The notes: a model not told the origin generated them from the sequence alone. Shown: positions 29,842 through 41,398, counted from the stretch's first letter. The stretch: DNA of 64,000 nt from Phytophthora sp. 'mugwort' (GCA_033558025.1 JAUCEF010000016.1:1922001-1986000), one strand, 5' to 3'. Program-made: numbers and translations.

Positions 29842-31741
29842 CTACAGCGTCACCTCTTCCACCTCGTACGATTCAAATGCCATATGCAATTTGTACAGTG
29901 CGACAGCGGCAGTAGGTCGGTCCTTGGGGTCCAAGGCGATACACGAGTGAGCCAACGTCAGGAGGTCCACGGGGCAGTCGCGAGAAAACTCGACCTGCAG
30001 GTCCCCCATGGCCACCATTTGCAGGATCGCAGCCTCTGTTGGCTTACGTCCGCTGGAATTCCTCACGTTAGCATAAGGCATGAAGTGTGTATCAAGTTCA
30101 CTCAAGAGCACGCCGAAAGAATAGACGTCGGCCTTGCAGTCATAGTGTCCACCTATCATGACTTCGGGCGCCATCCAGAGCGACGTTCCGACTGCATTTG
30201 TCATCAAGTCGTCCGAGCGCTCTCGGGAGACCCCAAAGTCCGTGAGCTTGGCGTTCAGCTGAGACGTCAGCAGCACGTTGCGAGACTTGAGATCGCGGTG
30301 CAAGATATTGGGCTCCATCGAGTGGAGATACGTTAGACCACGTGCAATGTCGAGTGCGATCTTGACCTTGTCGTGGTCAAAGCCTTGAGGACGCAGATGG
30401 CTGTCCAGGAACTGGTTCAGCAGAGCGCGGAGGTCACCACCTACCAGGTACTCGGTCACACAGCAAATGGTACTGAGCGACTCCCACGCGATTCCGATAA
30501 AGCTGACGATACACGGATGTTCCAGCTTGGCCATGACTTTGGTCTCAGTAAACAGAGCGTTGATCTCAGTCATGTCTTTAGCCGTCTCTGGTAGTAGCGT
30601 CTTGACCGCCACCGTCTGGCCGTTATATGCTGCTAAGAACACTTGACCGAAGCCACCACGGGCAATGAGCTCCTGAATCCGGATTTTCTCGAGGGGGATA
30701 CGAGCAGCGACAAGCACCGGGTCGTCCCAAATGCCACCTTTGCGCATGTGTCGCCTCGTGAATGGATCGTCATGCGTGAGACTGAAGATACCAGACGTGC
30801 TGGACATGTTGGGGTCATCATGTTGGTTGCGATCGCTGTTAAGCTTTCCGAATGCGCCAGGAGGGACAAGCTTGGATGAAGCCAAAGGCATCGCACGAGA
30901 CTCTCCGAATGACGACGGCATTTTGCTCTGTGAGAGGCGTTGGGAAACCGTTCGATTCTTCCTACTCACGAACGCTGCAAGGACGAGCATGACACACGCG
31001 GCGCCAACAACTGCGCCGACGATAGCCCCTCCGGGCATGGAAGAGGGACTAGTTGACGCCGCAATGGATGTGGTGGACTCATAGGCTGAAGCATTGTGCG
31101 TAGCTTCCGGCGTTCTAGGAGTCAAGTTGGGAATTGGTGTCGCGATAGTCGGCACAGTCGTCCACGGAGTCGCCGTGGTGGCATGAGGTGGCGCAGTCGT
31201 TGGGAAGTTGAATGGGTCGTCAGTATCCGATTGATCTTTGTCGTCAGACTTGTCTGCACTATCTGAATCTGAGTGTTTATCCGAGTTAGGAGAGCTAGAC
31301 GAATCGTCATCGTCTTTATCCGCTGACGGTGCTGGCGGAAACGTGACCCGTTGCGGTACTTGATCCTGAATTGGCGTGGATGGCGCCTTGGGGGCCGGGA
31401 CGGGCGTCTCGTGCTCGTCGGGACCATCGTCACTGTCATTGTCAACCGAGGCGTCCTTCACCTTGCCCACCACGTCTCCCTATGGTTAACGAAGAGGCCG
31501 CGTTAGATAATTTCGCAGCTTATGTGACTTGACTCCAGGACGTACCGTGTCATTTTTCAGCGACTCGAGCGAGTATTCCTTCATGGTCACTGGTTGGAAG
31601 GAAGAAGCGAGAGTGAAAGGCCCAAAGACCTACCGCAGTAGTGTTAGTGCCTCCTTCTTGTCGTTTGCAGTGGAGCCCTCATTTTGTACGCTGCAGTTCA
31701 CTTGAGTCAATCCTGGAAACAGGCTGGCAGGTGTAGAACAC
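29842..31741 (-). CDS. Second receptor-like TKL protein kinase, multi-exon, 5' end unresolved
   Basis: The main exon (31479-29842) encodes an acidic Ser/Thr/Pro-rich stalk, one membrane helix (about 31045-30975, GGAIVGAVVGAACVMLVLAAF) and a full kinase domain: ARGGFGQV, VAVKTL, HRDLKSRN (about 30300), DFGVSRE and APE. Upstream, a good exon at 31629-31546 (VFGPFTLASSF) is joined by a GTACGT...CATAG intron. A further exon of 52 nt (31741-31690, ending LTQVNCS) is joined across a 60-bp intron with a CTAAC branch site. All phases agree. The signal peptide exon was not found, so the protein is incomplete at its N-terminus. The kinase should be active; the ligand is unknown. It shares the kinase family with the gene at 20836 but not the same stalk. 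Confidence 0.75.
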
Positions 31742-31744
31742 CTA

Positions 31745-32330
31745 CATTGCACAATTACGACATGCAAAAGCGACAAGAAAGCACATCGAGGCAGATTCTA
31801 GTAGGGCATAGAGAGGCCACCTGGCTGGCTTTCACGGTGATCGTCGACTCGAGCTATCAATACAGCACGGAAACTTTGCTTGTTCCCACCGTCTCGAGCC
31901 GAAAAATACACACTGTACATTCAACGGGTCCCTATGCACCAAGGGTCTTTGACAGCGGAACAAACTTCCAGCTCAATAGTCATTGTTACGGTAAATTACA
32001 TGTATACAAATTACTTCCATGCGCGAATGGTTTCGTGCCCAACTGGGTAAATACCGGTAGCTACTGTATACCCGGAATGGATTGCCAGTAGATTTTCGCG
32101 CCGCCCTTGCGAGCTGCGTTCTTCCATCTCTCTGCAACCATGCACCTCCCATCACAAGAGCTCCCGTGCACCTAAGTAGGGTAAATATACGTAGTTTCCC
32201 TTGTGGTAGTACGCACGCGACCTCAACCGCAAAGCCGGATGCGCTGACCTGGTTGTTACCCCAGCGTCATGACGAAATGGACCGGGTCTAGAGCGGATAA
32301 CTTTTCTTTTTCGCCATGAACGCGACTAGA
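31745..32330. other. Region upstream of TKL kinase 2, structure unclear
   Basis: Further 5' exons of the kinase may lie here on the minus strand; a candidate with an MYSVYFSARDGG stretch lies near 31915. A 135-residue plus-strand ORF (31684-32091) overlaps the kinase exons and is probably spurious. Confidence 0.3.
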
Positions 32331-32334
32331 CCGT

Positions 32335-33005
32335 GAGGGTTTCCCGAGCAATTGACTGCGATCGCTCGAACGCCTCGGCGGCTGCGGTCGATCCAAAGGC
32401 ATCAGAGACGTACACGCCATCACCAAGTCGTAGTGCCATGCAGGATCATTTCGCCTGGCCGCTTCCGGCAGGTACCATACTTACTGGCAGTCTATTTCAT
32501 GTAGTTTACGCAGCACCACGCCACGTCCGCCTTTTCGTTGTATCGGTCGCGTGACGTCGGTGCTCTCGCGAGACACGCCAAAGTCGGTCAGCCTGGTATC
32601 CAAGTTTTGCTCAGCTAAAAAAATTCTTTGACTAAAGGTCGCACGGCATGAACCCGACTGTGTTGCACCGCGACGTGGGGTGCAATTTTAGTAGTAGTTT
32701 GTCGTTGTCGAATCGAGTGACCTCGGTGCTCCTGCTCGAACCGCTCCAGCACTGTGCGAAGGTCGCCATTTTCATAACTTACCCCCTACGGCTGAGATGT
32801 CCGTCTAGAGCTCCCACGCCAGCCAACGATCCATGGATACCCATCGATAATATGAGCTTGATCTTCGCGACAAAAGCCTCGGCATCTCGGTTCTTGCTTC
32901 TGTCAACCGCAGAATTGACTGCCACCACGCGGCTTCTGTGCGTGCCAAGAACAACTTTACAGAACCTTCCGCGGTTAATAAGCTGCTGCAAACGCAGGCA
33001 CTACA
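32335..33005 (-). pseudogene. TKL kinase pseudogene
   Basis: In order on the minus strand: a degraded N-lobe (LINRGRFCKVVLGTHRSRVV, AFVAKIKLILSM) at 32991-32800; an ENGDLRTVLERFEQEHR block near 32770-32720; FDNDKL in another frame near 32700; a RLTDFGVSREST activation segment near 32600-32555; and CTSLMPLDRPQ from the C-lobe end near 32390. Frames shift between blocks, the catalytic HRD segment is reduced to remnants, and the VAVK lysine is lost. It is a dead relative of the kinase at 29842-31741, in the same orientation, so probably an old tandem duplicate. Confidence 0.75.
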
Positions 33006-33439
33006 TCGAGATACGGCGCTTCCAGAATCTCCGGTGCCGTTCCTTGAGTCTCGCTCTCGATCTCCAAATTATGGCATGATATATTCAATAAGTTCTTATG
33101 AGATAAATATATTTATTTTCCTGGCTCCATCATCTTTCACAATTAATCAGACACCTCTATATCATTATGATAGTCTCACAGTCGGTCAGACCATCCACCC
33201 AATCGACCAAAATAAAGTGAGCGGTCACTCTTCAATTTGATCATGCCGCAACAAGTTATCTTCAATTACAAGCTGCCATGGCTCTGCCCCCCCCACCTCC
33301 CCCGCCACGTCGCCCGCGCAGGCAGCGGTGACGAAAACGACGAACCCACCTGAAGTACTTTCGTTGTCGTTGCGACACGGTTCGGAAGTAGACCCGTCGA
33401 AATTGCTACCTGAACATAATGCACCTTGTCCGTCGTGAG

Positions 33440-34860
33440 CACCTAAACTAAGAAGCTGTAATATTGAACGCATCTACAACTGAGACCGACTCTACCCTCA
33501 ACTACATTCACCAGTCGGTGCTGAACGTGTATGACTGGCTCGACTGGATCGTCAAGAGCAACCGCTCCACTTCAGCGAGATCCAAGCTGCAAGACGACAA
33601 GGTCCATTTAATTTCGTTTGACTATGGGTTGTATTTTCATGACCACATTGATTTAGGATCGTTTCCGCTACTCAAATTTGGACCCAATTTATGTCTACAG
33701 GCAATGGAAACCTTCACTCAACTTGTCGAGTGTTACATCGCTGCGGAGATGCTGGACCGATATTTGCTCGTACTGGAAGGATGGAGCCACGCATCGGAGC
33801 ATTGCTTCGTAAACTTTGGCTACTGTGAAGGCGATAGCGTAGACCATCGTCCTCTGTGATGCACCCCGCTGGACGATCTAGACGATGACATCTCGGCACG
33901 CTGGTATTTCGAGTTCCTATCTGATCTGCTATCCCGCGACTTCGGTGATCAGCTGGGTGACTATCTGATTGTTGTAGGCGATAATTGTTCCGTCAGCCAC
34001 ATTCATGAGCGTCGTTATGTCGGATGTGCCAGCCATCGGCTCAACAGGGTTGCTTAAGTTGATATAGCGCAGTACGAAGGCGACCTGGCGTGTGTTCAAC
34101 CTAATTTTACGCCATCGCACCCTGAATGAGCCCGCCAACCCCAAGTACTTGGTATTGAATCGAGGTAGTTATATGTGGTAACGCTGTTTTTTTGTGAAGC
34201 TGTAAATTCAGGCTGAATAACTTGCTCCATCCTGTAATCCGACAGGACACACGATGGAGTTCAACTTTCGCTATATTTGAAGTTGCTCGAACATCCCGAC
34301 CCAATGGACGATGCGCTTGTGACGTCCTACAGCTCTGACGTGAAAGAAGCGTCTGCTTTTGCTGCTGAGAAAGTTCGAGTTCGTCTCTAAGGCTTTTCAA
34401 GATACAAATGTCTCTTTTGCTGGATGTGCGTGTGTGGTTTGACGTCCTAATTGCCGTAAAGCCACACTAAGCCCGGTCTCTGGATGAGTTACTGCATATC
34501 ACGTTTATAACATGCGCGTTTAATTAACAGTTTTTTGTGAACCAGGATCTTGTGCGGAAAATCGTGCACAGTCCCAACTTCATTGATGAGGGGCCAAGTG
34601 CTACAGATAAGACAATCGATAACTAAGAAGAAGGACCGTTTGTTGAGAACCTTCAAAACAACGCCGCTTAGCGGCGGTGGAACCAAGTATGAGCTGCTTG
34701 GCATCATCCCGCCCACCCCAATTGTCGAGAGTTTTTAGTGTCGCCCGGACGGCTTACAAGCAAGAGCACCACGACTTACAGCCGATAACGCTGGAACTGT
34801 TGCTCTTCCTGCGCAACAACAATGAGTATTGGCCACAGAGACTGTTGACAAGGCTATTAA
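33440..34860 (+). pseudogene. hAT-like transposase remnant
   Basis: Plus-strand blocks follow the common oomycete hAT transposase: WIVKSNRSTSAR (33550), AMETFTQLVECYIAAEM (33700), LVLEGWSHASEHCFVNFGY (33770), DDLDDDISARWYFEFLSDLL (33880), LIVVGDNCSVS and RRYVGCASHRLNR (33970-34050), PVIRQDTRWSSTFAIFEVAR (34230-34300), then after a gap KYELLGIIPPTPIVESF and SVARTAYKQEHHDLQPITLE (34690-34800), the C-terminal dimerisation region. Stops and frameshifts separate the blocks, so the copy is dead. Confidence 0.7.
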
Positions 34861-34869
34861 CTTGGAATC

Positions 34870-36290
34870 CCTTTGCTCTATATTGTGATCATATTTATTG
34901 TTTGCTTCTTGTGGATTACATTATTTATGTCCCGACACTAACTGATCTATGTCCTCACTTATGCTAGGTGAAGGCTCTCGATAAATATCAATGCCATGAT
35001 CGAGAGCCCTGCAGCTGACTGCGTCGGTCCAGGATTTTTGTGCTCGTGAGCTCGTCAAAGTAACACTGAAAACGGTGCGACAACAGGGATGGCGTGGTTG
35101 TGCACGCGGTCGCCATTCTCTGCTAGTGCTTGTGTCCCATCTGCCAGTTGAGTTCGAACCTTGGAGCTGGATGTTTAGGGCCTTCTTCTGTCGCTATGGA
35201 ACTCCAAGATCCAACAGGTCTTCGGTAGTGTAATCCATGCTGCCTTTTCTCTCGTAGCCGCCTCCATATTATCATCTTGCTTCGCTCCGCTGACGTCCGC
35301 CTTCTGCTGTGCCAACATCCATGAGTCCTCTGCGAATCCCATTCGTTCAGCCTTAAGCGGCTCAGGCCCCTCACCGAGGCCTCCGCGTCCGCTAAAGCCT
35401 CGTAATATCCAATGGCCATAGGGATAAAGGAGTAAATCGTGCAGCAGCCTTCTCCCCACCTTTGGTCAGCATTCCTTTGCTCGCTTTGCGCCCTGGCGGA
35501 TTGATGCCTGATGTTGCCGATTTGACAGTCAAAGGCTCCCTTCGCGTGGTGGTTTACGTCTGCCGCCATCTCTTGCTCCTCCTTATTCCCCAGCTCGATG
35601 TTCACCTCGTGTTTACAGAGGGTGCCTTAGACCGCGTGCTACGCACACGGGCCCTAAACCCCAGGACATTAACTGCCTACGAGATTCTAGGTGCATTTTG
35701 CATCCTCGTTTGAGTTCCCAGCTAGTCTAGGGTTTTGGCGTACTTGCTGCTCGTCGGCTTGTGAACCGCGTATCCGGCTTCGTCGGTCGGTGGATGCCGC
35801 TCCACCGCACTTGACACCTTGAGATGGGCTCAGCCGTCACGGCATTACCTACCAGTCCTGCGGAGATGACCCCTTCTTCACTCGTAGAAGGCTGCCTGTC
35901 CGTCCATTCCGCCGCCTCAATCTTTGTCAGCCGTTCTGTGTGGCTAGATCTTAGCGCAATGATCGGAACATTGCCACGAGTTTTTCCACACTTTCGACCG
36001 CATAGTCATCGTACGTGGTCGGTGCGACTGCACTTCATTAAAACCCCATTAGTACTTGGCAGGCGATCGACAAAAAAAAATTACCGTCCGCAACAGTGCA
36101 TCTGCGCTTGCCGTGCCTCGGGCAATATCATCGACTACCAGGGCGTCGCAGCTTTGTTTGGAAGTGGTATGCCGAGAGAATGAGGCCATCAGTGTCACCC
36201 TCGTTTCATCTGGCTGGCCTACCGGACGTTCATTTGTGCAAATGCGACTGCATGATACCGATCGTTGTAGTGTTGGTCACAGTGGCTCGA
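34870..36290. other. Degenerate sequence, no supported gene
   Basis: A minus-strand ORF at 35123-35605 contains YYEALADAEAS followed in another frame by GFAEDSWMLAQQKADVSGAK. It reads like an eroded repeat protein, but no family was identified. Nothing else is supported. Confidence 0.35.
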
Positions 36291-36299
36291 GCTACTTCA

Positions 36300-37030
36300 C
36301 ATTAAGTAATACCGCCCCCGCAATGCGCTGGATCGTACGAGAAAGCGCCACCAGTCCAATCCGCTCCGTACTGTATACTCCAGTTCAGCTGGTGTGAAGG
36401 TCCTCTTCTGGTCGGCGAGCGGTATCATTGAGGACCACGACTGCCTTCTGAACCGCAACGCTTTCTGACCGACCCATCTGCCCACCTTTGCTCGTGAGTA
36501 GAACAGAACGTTCAGGGTATGCATTCTTCGAATTTAAGACGTTTTACGTTCTGCTGGCAGCGCCTCATCATGCCCACCCCAAACCGCTTGTCAATGTTGG
36601 ACTGGAGTATTTCTTCGAACAAGTCTGCGCTCGGTGTGTATCTTTTTGGAGAGACGAACCGACGGAAGCAAGTTGCTGTCAGTACCACGTTCGGAAATAT
36701 CTCGTGATATTCCTCTAACATCTCTCTGTCATCCCCGATGATAATTTCTTTCACAGAATTGGGCGGGTGCGGCATGCCCAGCCCCGCCCCCGATATAAGC
36801 CGTTAAGGTGGTTGCCATAGCCCGTGCCTCGTGTTCGCCTGCGCAGCGTGCGCTTTCGTAGCGAAAATAGTCGGCGGACTGGTTGGCTTGTTAATAACGA
36901 CCTTGAAGAAGTAGGTAAAATGCCTTTGCTCGAGAACTTGATGGGCGGCATGACAGAATTCGCGGGAGTGATGGTTCTTGGCGAACTTGAGAAGTGATAT
37001 CTGCAGCACGCTGGTAGCCCTTACATTCAA
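36300..37030 (-). other. Unclassified protein-coding remnant
   Basis: Overlapping minus-strand ORFs give a coherent but shifting reading: FAKNHHSREFCHAAHQVLEQ, HFTYFFKVVINK, then EIIIGDDREMLEEYHEIFPN and MMRRCQQNVKRLKFEECI. The residue pattern looks coding and repeat-derived. The family was not recognised, and it may be part of a larger transposon protein. Confidence 0.3.
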
Positions 37031-37374
37031 GGACGATATGGCCTATCGTTAGAGGAAGCTTAACTAAGCTGGATGCAGTTGCATCACAGGTTATATAAGA
37101 CTCTTACGGTGCTGTAAAATAATTAATGCTATTTTTGCAGCAGTCGTCTCCAAATTAGCTGTTTTCAGAGGTTACAAAGATCATTGGCCGGCAAGCACTT
37201 TCGTCGCGGTGTCTTGTGTGCTGTCCTACCTTTTTGTGTGTTGGTCACACCAGAAATGCGTTTGCCCAACGATCTGTTTGTTGTCCCTATTTCTTGTTTG
37301 TTTTTATGGTGCCCCCTGCGGTTGCTGTACTCTCTAAAATTGACGGTACACTGTAACGGTGTTATTGTCCTTGT

Positions 37375-37431
37375 TCTATTTCTGCTATGACGGGGCACAC
37401 TGTGTGCCCCGTCACAGCAGAAATGGAACAT
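37375..37431. repeat. Long hairpin sharing its core with an LTR end
   Basis: A perfect palindrome of two 13-bp arms (TGACGGGGCACAC and its complement) around one base lies at 37389-37415. The arms extend outward by about 14 bp each with two mismatches. The same TGACGGGGCACAC occurs at the LTR boundary at about 39133. Confidence 0.7.
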
Positions 37432-38401
37432 TTTTTGTGCTTCCAGTATTGCCGCTTACCGTAAAGCGAGCGTAGCAGTCGATGTCAATGTTATACGGGT
37501 CTGAACGCTTGATTGGGTGCTTTCGGCAACAGTGGGAGCTGAGTGGCCGTGTGCGTTTGGCAGAGCGAGCAGGTAAAACGTTTATATATACCACTTCGAA
37601 TCGATGAAAACTGCTGTGGTCCCGATAATGCTTACATTTGCCGCGCTTGTCCACAAGTCGTGTAAGACAGCCAGAGATGGCAATCCCAGTAACGAGTTAC
37701 TATGAGCGAGTGCACGCGCAATGTGGTGCGCAAAGAAACCAAAATCACCCTTCGCAAATTCGTAAGATGTTTCGTGAAAAAAAATGTTGCAAGAGCAGGC
37801 ATCTTGAGGTGGGGTTGATTTGATAGGCGGCAGACAAACTGCATTAATTCTTCGTTTACTAGGACCCCATACGGTAGTCCCGACGACAGCAGCCACCTAG
37901 TTGATAAAATGCGGACTTCGTCAGCACCAATAGTCGTTGTTTCCTGCAGCGTCCGCTATTTCTTCAGCTTCGGCAAACCAGCGTCTGGCGATGTACTTGG
38001 GTTATCTTCATGACACTTTTTTTTCTTGCTGAAATGTTAATACTTCTGGCCTTAGCTGCGTCTACCGAAAAGGGATGATCCGGATGCACGCGTATCGTGT
38101 GCTTTTTAGCATTAATTGAGGTCTTGTATTGCATTAAACATGTCATCCACGTCGTTGCTGTCGGGTCCGTGCCAAGCCACTTGTCAGCACATACAAGGCA
38201 TATCTGTGTGTAAGGACGACCACGCCTCAAAGGATCCGAGGTTGGCTTAGAAAGCTTGTGGATAAAGCCCCAAACGAGCGTGAACATTATCTGATTAACG
38301 TGCTTTACCGAAACGGGAATGCCATGTTTGTCCAGCGTTTCCTCACCGTCGGATGCAGCGTCAGCACTGCTTAAAGGGGACCCAAACACGTGTTGATCCA
38401 T
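37430..38401 (-). pseudogene. BED-finger hAT transposase remnant
   Basis: The N-terminal ORF (38401-37964) has a BED-type finger: ICLVCADKWLG, then CLMQYKTSINAKKHTIRVHP with the paired Cys and His residues, preceded by IHKLSKPTSDPLRRGRPYT. Farther along, at 37896-37582, come segments such as LHDLWTSAANVS and AVFIDSKWYI, matching the start of a hAT catalytic domain (FIDSKW). Frames are broken, and the rest of the catalytic core is missing or unrecognisable. It is opposite in orientation to the hAT remnant at 33440. Confidence 0.6.
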
Positions 38402-38719
38402 GCGGCTGCGTCCTCGGCCATTAGCTGTGCACCCTCTTCACAGCTCCCTGCTGTTGGTTTCGAGATCTCGTCGTTCAAATGTGAAGTGACTGTTGAATAA
38501 CAAACGTACAGAGACGCCCTGCTGAAGGGATTTCCGTTTTAGTTCTAGCGTTTTCGCAACTGCTCCAGTAGTATCATATGCAAGGATAAAAAAATCACTT
38601 GCTTCGGTAGAATGGATCGTTGATATTGATCTATCATGTATTACGGGTTGATCCTGATCCTGATACCTTCAATGGCGATACTGTATCACAATGCCACTGT
38701 GTATCAACGGATGCTCCGA

Positions 38720-38830
38720 ACCCATGGGGACAAACACCTTGCGCACATATTACTTCCGGAGAATATTCAAACTCTCAGTGAACGGCAGTTCACCAGTCCC
38801 TGATCTGAGGGGACTGTTACCAAATAGGTA
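38720..38830 (-). repeat. LTR fragment of a Ty3/gypsy element (copy 1)
   Basis: This stretch matches 39150-39260 in order and orientation (CTTCCGGAGAATAT, CGGCAGTTCACCAGTCCC, TCTGAGGGGACTGTTACCAA, AGGTAGATATAA) with scattered differences. It is an older copy of the same long terminal repeat. Confidence 0.6.
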
Positions 38831-39012
38831 GATATAAGACTGAATGTACTCATAGTTGATCACTTTTAATGCGTCACATACTAACTTTAAGTGACCTATA
38901 AAGTTCCCTAGATGTTATCATTATTGAGTGGTTCTGATGTATTTGTACCATATGTGTGGTACTCATCCGTGATGTCATTACTGTGACGTCACAGTGATTT
39001 TGGCATGTTGGG

Positions 39013-39260
39013 TTACACCATTCTGAAGAGTGATTTAGTACTCTTCATGTAAACCCCGTTACATCTGTCACTCCTGCAGGTTAATGTTTTGGAAAATGAC
39101 ACAAGCGTAGGGATGCCAGGGGTGGCCTATGTGACGGGGCACACAACACCTTGTGCACAGGAAGTGTGACTTCCGGAGAGTATACAAAAGCTCAGTGTAC
39201 GGCAGTTCACTAGTCCCAGGTCTGAGGGGACTGTTATCAAATTAGGTAGATATAAAAATG
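39013..39260 (-). repeat. LTR end plus leader of a Ty3/gypsy element (copy 2)
   Basis: On the minus strand, 39260-39131 is the LTR end, closing with TGTGCCCCGTCACA. It is followed by a 118-bp leader (39130-39013) that recurs at 41398-41278. Between this leader and the LTR fragment at 38830-38720 nearly all internal sequence is gone. Confidence 0.6.
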
Positions 39261-39261
39261 A

Positions 39262-39312
39262 ATATATATATATATTTTAAAATATATATATATAGGGTTT
39301 AGGGTTCGCGCA
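39262..39312. repeat. AT microsatellite and telomere-like motif at a retrotransposon break
   Basis: An ATATAT...TTTTAAAATATATATATA run is followed by AGGGTTTAGGGTT, nearly two copies of the TTTAGGG telomere-type repeat. The broken reverse transcriptase frame starts immediately after it. Confidence 0.7.
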
Positions 39313-41311
39313 TCAGGATCTGGTAGTATCCGTCCACCAGATCCGGGGCGCTGTATAACTCGCACCCGGCCATGTTGTTTAACAACACATCCTTTCGCGG
39401 GATGGGTGTCTGGGACGGCACCGTTGCGCTGTTCAGGTTATTAAAAGTATGAACCAGATGCCACTTCCCGTTCGGCTTCCGAACACAGAAGGTTGGTGTC
39501 GAGTGCGGGGATTTCGGTTCCTGCACCATGCATGCCTTGGCCTTTGCGGCGAAGAAGGCATTAATAACCTCACACTGCTCTCGAGGCAGTGGCCATGTCT
39601 AGTGACACAATACTTTGTGCCCGGCACGAGATCAATCTCGCGCCTGAACCCACCATCCGGTGTTGAGACGGTGGATCCTTGGACACCACGTCCTCTAACG
39701 CCTTCATCAAAGGATACGCGGGATCCTTCGGATTCTTGATAATCACAGAACCCAAGCGCAAGGCAGGCTGGGAGGAGAATGCCTCCAGGACGCCATCGTC
39801 CATAACTGAGGAGGAATTCAATTCCTCTGGAGTGGATTCTTGCTTCAAGAGTTTACCTCCGCGATTTCTCCTGCCTTCAGGTCGGCCAGAAAATATGTCG
39901 GTGTCTTCGAGGTTCGGGAGCTCTGACACCTCTGGCAGCGGCTCTAGCTGGATGCCGCCTGCCTTGATCCGATGGCTGGTTTCGCCGTCGTGGATGTGAT
40001 AACACCCTTCAACTGGCCGTGTCGGAAGATCCCGGGCCCTGTGTTCCGAATCGCTTGAAGCGACTCCAGTCTGAAGTGTCTTCAGACTCGACTTGCGGTG
40101 TCGACTATGTCGTCGAAGGCGACCGTAATGTGGTAATTGGTTACCCACGTCTGTGGACGTATCAATGACGACGTCTAAAGCTTGTCGGGCTTCGATTGGA
40201 ACATGGTTAAGCGCGTCTCGCTGCTTCTTTTTCAGTTAAGGTCTGGTCACCCTGATGTGGAACAAGGTTACCCGCACAGGAAGCGCATTTTGCGTCTTCC
40301 TCGCCAGTTTCAGTCTGGGTGACTTGGAGTGGACATGGTTACCCACCTTGTCGGTGCCACCCGGCACCGCCACTCTTGAAGCCTTGGCCGCCGGTCTAGA
40401 TTCCGGCGGGGGTAGTGTATATCTTGTAAGGACTGCCGCACTCGACCAGGGTGCAGCTTCTGCTGCCACCGCTTCTAGGGAGTCGCTCAATACGTCGGTG
40501 GCTAACAAAAAATCACTGGATGCTCCTGCATCCCGGCGCCCCTTTCGGACGTCCCAGTACCTGGCAGAGGTGGGAACATGGCTCACCAATGCTCTGCCAG
40601 TAACTGCGGCCCGGCTGGCCACGATGGCTTTGTTTTGACAATCGATCCATGGCTCATGTTTCTCGAGCCAGGGCATGCAGAGGATCAAGTCATACTTGTC
40701 CATATCTAGGGCAGTACACTGCTCCATTCTGTCGAAGTCCTCGAAATTCACAGCTAGATCCACATGGATCCTGGGAACGGTAATCACCGTCCCGTCGACC
40801 AGTTGTCCCGACACTAACCCGTTGCCTTGTCTTTCTCGTAAAGCATCGGCCAACTTGTTGCTGTTCTCCGCAACATTCTGTCGGCGTGCGAAGTTCTTCG
40901 ACGCCCCGGAGTTAATGAAGGGATGGGTATACCCCGTATACTTACGTGTACTACTAGCAGCCGAAAGCTGCCCTTCTTCGATTCGAGAGTGTCAGACTCT
41001 CAGGGGCTAAGTCTCCATGGTGCGCCATCCGAGCACCGCTCATGAAGACTTAGATCTTCCCCAGTAGGTGACCCCGCCCCTTCTCGTGTCCTGCGTTCCC
41101 CTGCACATGGGGTCGCGGCCTTTGCTAGCGACCTTTGAGCGCGATGGGCTTGGGAGGGAAAAGTTTTCGCTCCCCCCCCCTCGCAGGACAGGCGCGTGCC
41201 ATGTGTCCTAACTACCACAGCTAGAGCAGCAAATATCATGCTGCTTGGCGTGGCTACATCACTAGGGTACTTGGAGTACACCATTCTGAAGAGTGACTTG
41301 GTACTCTTCAT
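39299..41311 (-). pseudogene. Ty3/gypsy gag-protease-RT remnant
   Basis: In minus-strand order: a zinc-knuckle remnant (HMARACPAR) near 41190 in a shifted frame, a retropepsin-like domain from about 40920 (FINSGASKNFARRQ, LVSGQLVDGTVITVPRI, DLILCMPWLEKHEPWIDCQ), an acidic spacer (40148-39570), and the start of reverse transcriptase (SPHSTPTFCVRKPNGKWHLV, IPRKDVLLNNM, DLVDGYYQILMRE) that stops at 39299. RNase H and integrase are absent. The protease active-site triplet reads NSG rather than the usual DSG or DTG, so even this part is probably inactive. Confidence 0.75.
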
Positions 41312-41398
41312 GTAACCCCATTACATCTGCCACTCCTGCAAGTTAATGTTTTGGAAAATGGCCCGAGCGTAGGGGTATTAGGGGTGGCCTAGGTAGAC
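41278..41398 (-). repeat. Leader sequence of the Ty3/gypsy element (copy 3)
   Basis: This direct repeat of 39013-39130 (ACCATTCTGAAGAGTGA, GTACTCTTCATGTAA, GTTAATGTTTTGGAAAATG) lies just upstream of the gag remnant. The LTR that should precede it is missing at 41399. Confidence 0.7.

Noticed and set aside
31684..32091. 135-residue plus-strand ORF with several Cys
   Set aside because: Overlaps in-phase exons and splice sites of the TKL kinase on the other strand; no domain recognised.
40255..40638. 127-residue plus-strand ORF
   Set aside because: Antisense to the gypsy protease-spacer region.
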